This document shows, piece after piece, positions 19,898-28,242 of a DNA stretch of 64,000 nt (position 1 is the first letter of the stretch; the number at the start of each line of letters is the position of its first letter). This DNA is from Natronosalvus vescus. Its GTDB lineage: Archaea; Halobacteriota; Halobacteria; Halobacteriales; Natrialbaceae. The position numbers and the translations under genes were made by a program. The stretch covers positions 2,852,001-2,916,000 of the forward strand of contig NZ_CP099546.1 in assembly GCF_023973145.1 (NCBI RefSeq), written 5' to 3'. A model generated the notes under the pieces. That model saw nothing but the letters and a program-made list of their open reading frames with translations. It was not told where the DNA came from and did not search any database.

Positions 19898-19927
19898 TTC
19901 ACAATGTGCACTGTGAAATTGTTCACA
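19898..19927. promoter_or_regulatory. Inverted repeat, possible operator
   Basis: TTCACA at 19898 and TGTGAA at 19912 form an inverted repeat around GTGCAC, and a third TTCACA follows at 19922. The site lies between the divergent DUF7563 and GlmU-like genes, where either promoter could use it. The binding protein is unknown. Confidence 0.45.
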
Positions 19928-20118
19928 AAATGGGACTGTCACCGCCCCAAGCGTGCATAATACGATCTTACCCACTGTGTAATGGAAGATTATCTGGCCC
20001 AGCGTCGGGTCGAGCGGCGGCCTGATTTCCACCGGGGCGTTCCACCCCCGGCAGCCGGCGACCGGCGACCGTATATCCCCTATAGTTATCCGTAAAATCG
20101 TCGAACGCATAGGTACTG

Positions 20119-21300
20119 ATGAAAGCTGTTATTCTCGCTGCCGGAGAGGGGACGCGAATCCGTCCGCTCTCACACGCGCTGCCAAAGCCGATGCTCCCCG
20201 TCGCCGACCGGCCGTTGCTCGGACACACCGTCGACACGGCCATCGACGCCGGTGCCGAGGAAATCGTGCTGGTGATCGGGTACGAAGCGGATACCGTTCG
20301 ATCACACTTCGGCGAGACGTATCGCGGCGTCCCGATTCACTACGCCGTCCAGGAAGAACAGCGTGGCACCGCCCACGCGGTCAACACCGCTCGAGAACAC
20401 CTCGACGGCCCGTTTGCCGTCCTCAACGGCGACAACCTCTACGACCAGGCGGCCGTCGACCAACTGTTCGCCCGCTGTCCCGCCGTTTGCGCCATCGAAG
20501 TCGAGGAGCCACAGCACTACGGCGTCCTCAGCACCAGCGGCGAGCGGGTAACCGGTATCGTCGAAAAGCCCGCCGATCCGCCAACGAACCTCGCCAATGC
20601 CGGGGCCTACGCTTTCCCGGCGGCTGCGACGGAGTGGCTCGAGGTCGCCGAAAGTGAGCGCGGCGAGTACGAGATCACCGACGTGCTCGCGACGGTCATC
20701 GAAGAGTACGACGTCTCGCCGGTGATCCTCGAGCGGTGGCTCGACGTCGGCCGCCCGTGGGAACTGCTCGAGGCCAACGAGTGGAAACTGGGCGAGCTCG
20801 AGCGTCGCATCGACGGCTCGGTACACGAGGATGCCGTTATCGAGGGCGATGTCGTCGTCGAGGACGGCGCGACGGTTCGCGCTGGCGTGGTCATCGAGGG
20901 GCCTGCGCTTATCCGCGAGGGAGCTACTGTAGGGCCGAACGCCTACGTTCGGGGTGCGACGCTCGTCGATGCGGGCGCAAAGGTCGGTCACGCCGTCGAG
21001 GTGAAAAACAGTGTCCTTTCAGCGGGTGCAACTATTGGCCACCTCTCGTACGTTGGTGATAGCGTCCTTGGCCGAGACGTAAACTTCGGTGCCGGGACGA
21101 CCGTGGCGAACCTCCGACACGACGACGACGATATCCGGTTTACGGTGAAAGGTGAACGGGTTTCGACCGGCCGTCGAAAGCTCGGCGTGGTTGCCGGTGA
21201 TGAGACCAAAACTGGCATTAACACCAGCCTAACACCTGGTCTGAAGCTCTCTCCGGGGGCGACGAGTCATCCGGGCGAGACGGTCGATCGCGATCGCTGA
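20119..21300 (+). CDS. glmU: GlmU-like bifunctional sugar-1-phosphate nucleotidylyltransferase/acetyltransferase (copy 2)
   Basis: A 393-residue enzyme with an N-terminal nucleotidyltransferase domain (MKAVILAAGEGTRIRPLSHA, PKPMLPVADRP, AVLNGDN near residue 107) and a C-terminal left-handed beta-helix from about residue 235 (AVIEGDVVVEDGATVRAGV, VKNSVLSAGATIGHLSYVGD). The GHLSYVGDS and FGAGTTVANLRHD stretches resemble the acetyltransferase active region of true GlmU and are clearer than in copy 1. Likely product is UDP-GlcNAc. It stands alone, not coupled to a GlmS; the second GlmS gene lies 1.7 kb downstream on the other strand. An inverted repeat upstream may regulate it. Confidence 0.9.
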   Translation: MKAVILAAGEGTRIRPLSHALPKPMLPVADRPLLGHTVDTAIDAGAEEIVLVIGYEADTVRSHFGETYRGVPIHYAVQEEQRGTAHAVNTAREHLDGPFAVLNGDNLYDQAAVDQLFARCPAVCAIEVEEPQHYGVLSTSGERVTGIVEKPADPPTNLANAGAYAFPAAATEWLEVAESERGEYEITDVLATVIEEYDVSPVILERWLDVGRPWELLEANEWKLGELERRIDGSVHEDAVIEGDVVVEDGATVRAGVVIEGPALIREGATVGPNAYVRGATLVDAGAKVGHAVEVKNSVLSAGATIGHLSYVGDSVLGRDVNFGAGTTVANLRHDDDDIRFTVKGERVSTGRRKLGVVAGDETKTGINTSLTPGLKLSPGATSHPGETVDRDR

Positions 21301-21330
21301 CCCCTCCAACTGGCGGAACAGTAGCGTACA

Positions 21331-21420
21331 ATTGTTGAGCCTTGTCACACACCGTTCGGGATTGTTGCTCGTTGTTACACCCTGTCCGCAATTGTTGAGC
21401 CGTGTCACACGGTACGTTTT
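21331..21420. repeat. Three head-to-tail 30-bp repeats
   Basis: Units start at 21331, 21361 and 21391, each beginning ATTGTTG; copies 1 and 3 share ATTGTTGAGC then TGTCACAC, and copy 2 is more diverged. The first 20 bases of each unit are conserved and the last 10 vary. The array fills part of the 392-bp gap between the GlmU-like gene and aIF-1A. Apart from it I see no gene in 21301-21692. No spacer-like unique inserts, so not a CRISPR. Confidence 0.7.
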
Positions 21421-21692
21421 CGACAGGTGAAACGGTACCAATGACAAACTACAGTTTCGATAGTATATGGTGCGGTATCTATAGCGAAATACTTTGGATA
21501 CTGTAGCCTGGATCCGAGTTCGATATCGGGCGAGTCTCGAGTTCGGACACGTCGTCTCTTGACGGCGACCACGTTCGACGCGTCAACACCAATAGTTGAC
21601 CATTGTTTCCCCCTAAAACCGTATTTCCGCAGTTCGGGATGCGATATCATGGGACACCGATACGTTATACCGCTGGAGAACGTAGTTGACCT

Positions 21693-21980
21693 GTGAGCGA
21701 CGAATCACAACAACGACGAAATCTCCGTATGCCCAACGACGACGAGTTATTCGCCGTCGTCACCGAACACCTCGGTGGAAACCATGTCCGACTGCAGTGT
21801 GAGGACGGTAAAACCCGCCTCGGACGCATCCCCGGTCGGATGAAGTACCGAACCTGGATCAACGAGGACGACATCGTCGTCGCCGAACCCTGGGACTGGC
21901 AGGACGAGAAGGCGACGATCGAATGGCGCTACACCGGACAGGACGCAGACCAGCTGCGTCGCGAAGGGCATATCGACTGA
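21693..21980 (+). CDS. eif1A: Translation initiation factor aIF-1A
   Basis: A 95-residue S1/OB-fold protein that binds the ribosomal A site of the small subunit during initiation. Seen: the archaeal/eukaryal signature [38 protein letters not shown], and the C-terminal [14 protein letters not shown] followed by QLRREGHI, all typical of archaeal IF-1A. GTG start, consistent with the family's acidic N-terminus. Haloarchaea often carry more than one copy, so this may not be the only one. Confidence 0.95.
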   Translation: MSDESQQRRNLRMPNDDELFAVVTEHLGGNHVRLQCEDGKTRLGRIPGRMKYRTWINEDDIVVAEPWDWQDEKATIEWRYTGQDADQLRREGHID

Positions 21981-22153
21981 TTCGTCTCTGCGGATGTTAC
22001 TGTTGACACACCTCTCGAGAGTCCTCTCTCGGTGACCACGGGGGCACTCGAGACGCCTGTGAGACCTCACTGTCCCGTCGCCGAACCGACCAAGCTGAAA
22101 TATTCGTTTGAGCGTGCCCAAAGCACTTACTTGCCGTGTTCGTCGTCGAATAC

Positions 22154-22916
22154 ATGAACCGCGTGACACGTCGATCCGTTCTCGGTATCGGCACGACCAC
22201 CCTCCTCGCTAGCGCCGCTGGGTGTCTGAGTCGGGACGACGGCACGTCGAACTCCGGAACGCCGGCGGACGGTTCCGATGACGATGACGAGAATGGTGGC
22301 AGTTTCGCGAACGCGAGCGATCCATGGACGTACGAAACCAGCGTCTTCCTCGAGACCGTCGCCGAGGGACTGGTGCTCGGCCAGGAGGATTTCAGGGAAG
22401 GAACCGGCGGTCTCGTCGCCCTCGACGTCGACACCGGCGAGCATCGGTGGGGGTACGGCGAATCGGGCGGCTACACGGGAGTTCTTCGGGTTGCTCGTCG
22501 ACGACGGCATCTACGTCACCCAGGGGTACGACGTGCTGGCGCTCGAGCCGAGCGACGGGTCGGTTCGCTGGACGGAATCACGCGCGGATCGAGGGGCTTT
22601 GCTCGTCACCGAGAATGGCGTCTTCTTCGCCACTGACGTGGACGAGATCCGGGCTCGGAATCATGACACCGACCAGGACGAGACTGACCGGTGGACGACG
22701 GCGATTGACGACGAGATCAAACGACTGCAAGCTAGCGACGACGGTTTGTACGTCGTGACCGAATCTGGGCTCACTCGAGTCAGCTGGGACGGCGAGATCG
22801 ACGCCTCAGCCGATATCGAAGCGATCCGAAGTGTCTTCGTTGCCGACGATCGCGTGATCGTCGCCACACGAGAGGAAACCTACGGGCTCGGGTTGGATCT
22901 CGAGTTGCCGGTGTGA
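22154..22916 (+). pseudogene. Frameshifted PQQ-type beta-propeller lipoprotein
   Basis: The ATG at 22154 opens a Tat/lipobox N-terminus (RRSVLGIGTTTLLASAAGC, then an Asp-rich linker) and a propeller-like segment (GGLVALDVDTGEHRWGYG) typical of PQQ-like repeats. Around 22470-22490 the meaningful sequence jumps to another frame, where it continues with FFGLLVDDGIYVTQGYDVLALEPSDGSVRW and further blades to 22916. So one indel separates two halves that fit together. It is either a real pseudogene or one sequencing error. Even joined, at about 253 residues it is short for a complete eight-blade propeller. An intact version would be an exported, membrane-anchored protein of unknown function. Confidence 0.75.
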
Positions 22917-23016
22917 GCGTCGTCGATATTCTGGCCAGTATGATCGCCGTCGATATATTCACCAGTATGGCCGGCTTCGGTCTCCGTCAGCCGTCAGAAA
23001 AACCCCGGCTACTGCC

Positions 23017-24831
23017 TCACTCGACCGTCACGCTCTTCGCCAGGTTCCGGGGCTTGTCGATCGGCCGGCCCAGGGCATCTGCAGCGTGATACGAGAGCAA
23101 CTGTAACTGGACGTTCGCCAGCAATCCGGCGAGGTCGGGGTCGACGGCCGGGATATCGAGGTGGGCATCCGCGATGTCGACCGCCCGATGACCAGCGGGG
23201 CAGACGGCGACCAGCGGCGCGCCGCGGGTCTGGGCCTCCTCGGCGTTGTTGAGAACCTTCTCGTCCTCGTCGCCGGTGAAGATTGCGAACACGGGCGTTT
23301 CGGGGGTCACGAGCGCCAGTGGCCCGTGTTTGAGTTCACCCGAGGCGAACCCCTCGGCGTGTTCGTACGTGATCTCCTTGAACTTCAACGCGCCCTCGAG
23401 CGCGACTGGGAAGCCAAGCCCCCGACCGATGAAGAAGTACGACTCGGCACCGAGATACTGCTCGGCGAGTGCTTTTGCAGTGCCGTCCTCGAGGATCGAA
23501 CTGAAGGTGTCCGGCAGGCCGCTGAGGTCGTTGTACAGCGCCCGCCGATCCTCACAGGTTCCATCGAGGTCGTCGATGATGCATTGCGCGAGTAACAGGA
23601 GCATCACGGCCTGGGAGGAGAACGTCTTGGTCGCGGCGACACCGATCTCCGGCCCGGCCCGGATGAGCAAGACGTCGTCGGCGAGGCGGGCTGCCGTCGA
23701 ACCGACGACGTTGGTCACGGTCAGCAACCGTGCGCCGTCCGCTTCGGCCCGGCGCATCGCGTTGAGCGTATCCGCCGTCTCCCCGCTTTGGGTCACGGCG
23801 ATCACGAGCGTGTTCTCGTCGACCGGCGGGGCGCTCACCCCGTACTCGTTGGCGAGGTGCGCACTCGTCTGGATGCCACACTGGTTCATCGCGATCGAGC
23901 CGTACAGCGCGGCGTGATATGAAGTACCACAGGCGACGAACTGAATCCGTTCGATTCCGTCGAACGCCCCCGGCGGGAACGACTCGAGGGCCACTTCGCC
24001 AGGTTCGTCGCCCTGGATTCGACCCTCGATGGCCTGGGCCAGCGAGGTCGGTTGCTCGTGGATTTCCTTGAGCATGAAGTGGTCGTACTCGCCCTTTCCG
24101 GCCTGTTCGGGATCCCACGCGACGGTTTCGGGTTGGCGGTCGATCGCGTGTCCCTCGAGCGTGGTGAACTCCACTCCGTCGGGTCGGACGACGACGACGT
24201 CGCCATCCTCGAGGTAGACCACGTCGTCGGTGTACTCGAGGAACGCGGGCACGTCGCTGGCGAGGAAGAATCCGTCGTCGTCGAGGCCGACGACAAGGGG
24301 CGACCCCTGCCGGGCGGCGTACAGCACGTGCTCGTTCGCGACCATCGCGGCGACGGCATAGCTCCCTTCGAGGTCGTCGATTGCTCGGCGGAACGCCGTC
24401 TCGGCTGACGCACCCTCGTCGAGGTAGTACTGAATCAGGTGGGGGATGACCTCGGTGTCGGTGTCGCTCTCGAACTCGTGGCCGAGTTCCTGCAACGACG
24501 ATTTGAGCGTCGCGTAGTTCTCGATGATGCCGTTGTGGACGACGGCAACGTCTCGCGTCGAGTCGGTGTGGGGGTGTGCGTTCTCGTCAGTCGGCGGCCC
24601 GTGGGTACTCCAGCGGGTGTGACCGATACCAACCTCGCCGCTGAGGAGGTCGCTGTCGATCGCTTGCTTCAGCTCAGCGACTTTACCCGATTGCTTCTGT
24701 ATCTTGATACCGGAACCGTTCTGGACGGCGACGCCGGCGGAGTCGTAGCCGCGATACTCGAGGTTCTCGAGGCCGGTCAACAGGGTATCGATCGCTTCGT
24801 CGGTTCCGACACGGCCGATGATGCCACACAT
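23017..24831 (-). CDS. glmS: Glutamine--fructose-6-phosphate aminotransferase (isomerizing), copy 2
   Basis: A 604-residue complete GlmS. It has MCGIIG with Cys2 nucleophile, GHTRWSTHG, HNGIIENY, SDTDTEVIPHL for the glutaminase half, two SIS domains with VACGTSYHAALYG and TQSGETADT, and the C-terminal PRNLAKSVTVE. It shares the general design of copy 1 but differs throughout, so this is an old duplication or separate acquisition, not a recent copy. It converges with the frameshifted lipoprotein gene and is divergent from the CPA2 antiporter across 755 bp. Confidence 0.96.
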   Translation of the reverse strand: MCGIIGRVGTDEAIDTLLTGLENLEYRGYDSAGVAVQNGSGIKIQKQSGKVAELKQAIDSDLLSGEVGIGHTRWSTHGPPTDENAHPHTDSTRDVAVVHNGIIENYATLKSSLQELGHEFESDTDTEVIPHLIQYYLDEGASAETAFRRAIDDLEGSYAVAAMVANEHVLYAARQGSPLVVGLDDDGFFLASDVPAFLEYTDDVVYLEDGDVVVVRPDGVEFTTLEGHAIDRQPETVAWDPEQAGKGEYDHFMLKEIHEQPTSLAQAIEGRIQGDEPGEVALESFPPGAFDGIERIQFVACGTSYHAALYGSIAMNQCGIQTSAHLANEYGVSAPPVDENTLVIAVTQSGETADTLNAMRRAEADGARLLTVTNVVGSTAARLADDVLLIRAGPEIGVAATKTFSSQAVMLLLLAQCIIDDLDGTCEDRRALYNDLSGLPDTFSSILEDGTAKALAEQYLGAESYFFIGRGLGFPVALEGALKFKEITYEHAEGFASGELKHGPLALVTPETPVFAIFTGDEDEKVLNNAEEAQTRGAPLVAVCPAGHRAVDIADAHLDIPAVDPDLAGLLANVQLQLLSYHAADALGRPIDKPRNLAKSVTVE

Positions 24832-25586
24832 CAGCGGCTCACCTCGTGTGGAACCATCGTTAGCTGACAGTCGCGGCTGGCCGCTGTTCGCTGGGCTTTT
24901 CGGCGAGGAGAGAAAAGATCTGTCCGGCCGGTGGTGTGCGGGGCGGTTGCGACCGCTGAAGAGGGGGATCCGCTACGGGTTACTCGACGCGGTATTCGGT
25001 GCACTGACATACCCACTCAAAGTGGCGCTCGGCCCATTACTATAGATTCACTAACGGCAGTGATAGCCTCCCCGTACCTGCACCGAACGATGAGCCATTG
25101 CGTCAGGTCGTGCAACCGTCTTCGTGTGACCGCGTATCCACCGAAACGGTTTCTTTCACGAGTTGGGACGTGGTTCGAGAGGTGAAGGCAAGTGTTTCTC
25201 GACGTATGGTCACCAATCTCGGAATTGTCTCCGGTTTGGGTCGGGCTACTGTCGAGAAACGAGTGCAAACAACCGGTCAGTCAGCCCGTCGTTTCACGGG
25301 CTCCTCTATCGCGTCAGACGAGCCACGGTGGGCACAGCGAACAGGTTCCAACTGGGTTCTCGTGACGATTGGCTCCCGGTCTGACTCGAGATCTCCACTG
25401 ACCTTCACTCGAGATCCCATTGCTCCGCCACGAGGAAAGCCCACGACTTATTAGTCACCCGGACAGTACCACAAAATAGAACGCAACGCAATCGTCGACG
25501 TCGTTCTGCGTACGGCGTTAGTCGGAGGCAGTAGAGATGAGTAGGAACGTGCGCCGGTATCGTCTACCCCAGCCCAAAAGATCGTC
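24832..25586. other. 755-bp intergenic region without a convincing gene
   Basis: Divergent space between glmS copy 2 and the antiporter. It holds a perfect 7-bp stem hairpin (AGCCCGT-6-ACGGGCT, 25281-25300) and a short direct repeat, ACTCGAGATC (near 25385 and 25407). Short open frames here have no recognisable composition or motif. It may hold promoters, a small RNA or gene remains. Confidence 0.5.
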
Positions 25587-27650
25587 ATGATACTCCCGTT
25601 TCTCCCGGTCTCACCGGTCGGTCTCTCGCTCGAGGAGCCGGTGCTGGTGTTTACGATCGCGATGATCGTCTTCCTCGGCGGGCCGCTGGTCGTCAAACAC
25701 TTCGGCCAGCCAGGGATCGTCGGCATCGTCCTCGTCGGGGCGATCATCGGGCCCGATGCCCTCGAGATCGTCGAACACACCGACGCGATCATTCTGCTCG
25801 GCGAGGTCGGCCTCATCTACCTGCTGTTCACCGTCGGCCTCGAACTCGACTTGCGGGGCTTTTCGGACGCGCCAGAGAACGCCGCCCTTTTCGGACTGAC
25901 GAGCTTCTTCCTTCCGTTCACCGTGGGGACGGTTGCCGCCATGACGATTCTCGGGTTCGACCTGCTGGCGGCACTGTTGCTGGCGGCCGTGTTCGCCTCG
26001 CACACGCTGCTCGCCTACCCGATCGTCAACCAGCTCAACGTCACGAAAAACCGGGCGGTCACCGCCGTCTTCGGTGGCATCCTCTTTACGGACACGCTCG
26101 CGCTCATCGTCCTCGCGATCGTCACCGGGGCGATCGACGGCGAACTGACCGTCTGGCTGTTCCTCTCGGTGTTCGCCAGCCTGGTCGTCCTGTTCGGTGC
26201 CATCTGGTTCCTGATCCCACCGCTGTCCCGACGGTTCTTCCAGACCTTCAGCCAGGAGAGCTACTTCGAATTCCTGTTCGTGATGGTCGCACTGTTCGCC
26301 GCCGCGAGCCTCGCCGAAGTACTCGATATCGCCCCCATTCTCGGTGCGTTCGTCGCCGGCCTCGCGCTGAACCGGCTCATCCCACAGGGTGGCACGCTCA
26401 TCAATCGGATCGAGTTCGTCGGCAACGCGTTTTTCATTCCGTTCTTCCTCCTGCACGTCGGGATGCTCGTCAATCCCACAGTCATCGTCGCCGGGCTCGA
26501 GACGATCCAGATCGCCGCCGTCGTCACCGTCGTCATGCTCACGACGAAGTGGGCGGCCGCGTGGCTGGTTTCGACCGTCCAGGGCTACGACGCCAACGAA
26601 CGCGGCGTCATCTTCGGCCTCTCGACCGGCCAGGCTGCCGCTGCGCTGGCGATCACCCTCGTCGGCGTCGACGCCGGGGTCTTCGGCGACCAAGTGTTGA
26701 ACGCCGTCGTCTTGCTCTTGCTCGTCACCGCCCTGGTCAGTCCGTGGCTCACCGAGCGAGCCGCGACCAAACTCGCCCTCGAGCGGGAGGTCGAACAGGG
26801 CGAAGACAGCGTGCTCGATCCGAACATTCTGTTGCCGCTCTCTCACCACGCCGAGATGCAAGAGCGATTGCTCGAGTTGGCGTTCGTCCTGAAAGGCCAG
26901 CGCGGTACGGAACCGGTGCACGTGCTGACGGTGGTGCAACGCGACCGGAACGTTCGAACCGAGGAACAGATCGCAGCCGTCAGCGAGGATCTCGATCGGG
27001 TCGCCGAAATCGGTGGCGCGGCCGAGGTGCCGGTACACACCGAAACGCGCGTGAGCCACAACGTCGCCAGCGGCATCGTCCAGGGGGCCCTCGAGGTGCA
27101 GGCGAACCAGATCCTGATGGGCTGGGACGCCAAACGCTCGTTCAGCCATCGGATTTTCGGCAGTATCATCGATCAGGTGCTCGAGCGAACCTCGCTTCCG
27201 GTGTTGATCAGCCGACTCGGCCACCCGATCAACACGACGAAAGAGATCACCGTCGTCGTCCCGATCGGTGCCGACCACCACGAGGGGTTCTACGAGGCCG
27301 TGCACATCACGAAACGGCTCGCCGCGAGCCTCGGCGTCCCGTTGTCCGTCCTCATCGTGGAGGGACGCACCCACCAGGTCGACCGGCTCTTCGAACTCGT
27401 CGAGGAGGACGTCTCGGCCGAGTTCGATGCCGTCGACCAGTGGGGTGACTTGCTCCCGACGCTCGAGTCGCGCGCGGGCGAAGATGATCTGATTATTGCC
27501 ATCGCGCCGCGCAAGGGCGACGTCGGTTGGCACCCGGAACTGGCGGATTTGCCGGGTCGACTCGCAGAACTCCCACCGGAGTCGTTCATCACGATCCATC
27601 CGCGTCAGGGCGAACCGGAGTACGACCGGCGGTACCTGCGACTCGAGTGA
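25587..27650 (+). CDS. CPA2-family cation:proton antiporter with C-terminal Usp-like domains
   Basis: A 687-residue membrane antiporter of the Kef/NapA type. Residues 1-390 hold about a dozen TM helices, with GQPGIVGIVLVGAIIGPDAL (typical CPA2 helix 2), the FTVGLELDL motif, and ASHTLLAYPI. Residues from about 405 form a soluble tail with two universal-stress-like folds (GTEPVHVLTVVQ and QILMGWDAKRSFSHRIFGS, the latter close to the Usp G-2X-G-9X-G motif). Such tails probably gate transport in response to nucleotides. The Na+ or K+ specificity cannot be assigned; salt and pH homeostasis is the expected role. Followed 92 bp later by a SHOCT-type membrane protein. Confidence 0.9.
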   Translation: MILPFLPVSPVGLSLEEPVLVFTIAMIVFLGGPLVVKHFGQPGIVGIVLVGAIIGPDALEIVEHTDAIILLGEVGLIYLLFTVGLELDLRGFSDAPENAALFGLTSFFLPFTVGTVAAMTILGFDLLAALLLAAVFASHTLLAYPIVNQLNVTKNRAVTAVFGGILFTDTLALIVLAIVTGAIDGELTVWLFLSVFASLVVLFGAIWFLIPPLSRRFFQTFSQESYFEFLFVMVALFAAASLAEVLDIAPILGAFVAGLALNRLIPQGGTLINRIEFVGNAFFIPFFLLHVGMLVNPTVIVAGLETIQIAAVVTVVMLTTKWAAAWLVSTVQGYDANERGVIFGLSTGQAAAALAITLVGVDAGVFGDQVLNAVVLLLLVTALVSPWLTERAATKLALEREVEQGEDSVLDPNILLPLSHHAEMQERLLELAFVLKGQRGTEPVHVLTVVQRDRNVRTEEQIAAVSEDLDRVAEIGGAAEVPVHTETRVSHNVASGIVQGALEVQANQILMGWDAKRSFSHRIFGSIIDQVLERTSLPVLISRLGHPINTTKEITVVVPIGADHHEGFYEAVHITKRLAASLGVPLSVLIVEGRTHQVDRLFELVEEDVSAEFDAVDQWGDLLPTLESRAGEDDLIIAIAPRKGDVGWHPELADLPGRLAELPPESFITIHPRQGEPEYDRRYLRLE

Positions 27651-27742
27651 TCGTCGAGTGACCGCAGCGTTCACTCGTGTGTGTTTTGAGAGTCGTCGAC
27701 GAGGCCGTATTCTTCTTGTACACGGTTCCCTTCTCCTTCCGT

Positions 27743-28186
27743 ATGAGCGGCCCGATTGAACGACTCCAGGAAAATATTACGTCTGCCACCGCGTTACTCG
27801 TCATCGGGTTGAGTATCGTCGCCTATGGGCTGAGCATCCCGTATGCATGGGTATTCTTCGTCGTTGGACTCTTCGTCATCGTTCCACTCGTTGGATTGCT
27901 GTTCGGTGCGGACGACTGGCGCAAGTGGGATCCGCTCAGCGACGAATTTTGGGACGACATCTTCGAGGACGAGCCAGCGGAGGCAACCGAATCGCCACCC
28001 CCTGACGACGAAGCGACGACTGAAGACGCACTGGAGACGTTGCGCGACCGATACGCGCGTGGTGAGCTTACGGACGAGCAATTCGAGCGAAAACTCGAGT
28101 TGCTCGTCGAAACCGAGTCGCTGGAGAACGTCGAAGATTGGTACACGAACCGGGAGCGGGGCGACCGGTTGACCGAGCGCGAGTAG
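27743..28186 (+). CDS. Two-TM membrane protein with C-terminal SHOCT domain
   Basis: A 147-residue protein starting MSGPIERLQEN. Two hydrophobic helices (about 16-33 and 36-55), an acidic linker with DEFWDDIFEDEP, then a SHOCT domain, ETLRDRYARGELTDEQFERKLELL, near residues 100-123. SHOCT domains are short oligomerisation or binding modules of unclear role. ATG 27743 begins just ahead of the first helix. It lies between the antiporter and a TnpB transposon. Confidence 0.85.
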   Translation: MSGPIERLQENITSATALLVIGLSIVAYGLSIPYAWVFFVVGLFVIVPLVGLLFGADDWRKWDPLSDEFWDDIFEDEPAEATESPPPDDEATTEDALETLRDRYARGELTDEQFERKLELLVETESLENVEDWYTNRERGDRLTERE

Positions 28187-28242
28187 GTGACGAGACGCAC
28201 TCACCAATTCGACGCCGGGTCTAAAAACTCGACGGAATCTAC

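Noticed and set aside
21331-21420. CRISPR array
   Set aside because: Three 30-bp units lie head to tail without spacers, are imperfect, and have no cas genes nearby.
24818-25454. Short plus-strand frames between glmS copy 2 and the antiporter
   Set aside because: Composition and starts are not gene-like; no family resemblance.
25611-27674. 687-residue open frame antisense to the CPA2 antiporter
   Set aside because: Charged, repetitive mirror translation of a membrane-protein gene; the plus strand is clearly the coding one.
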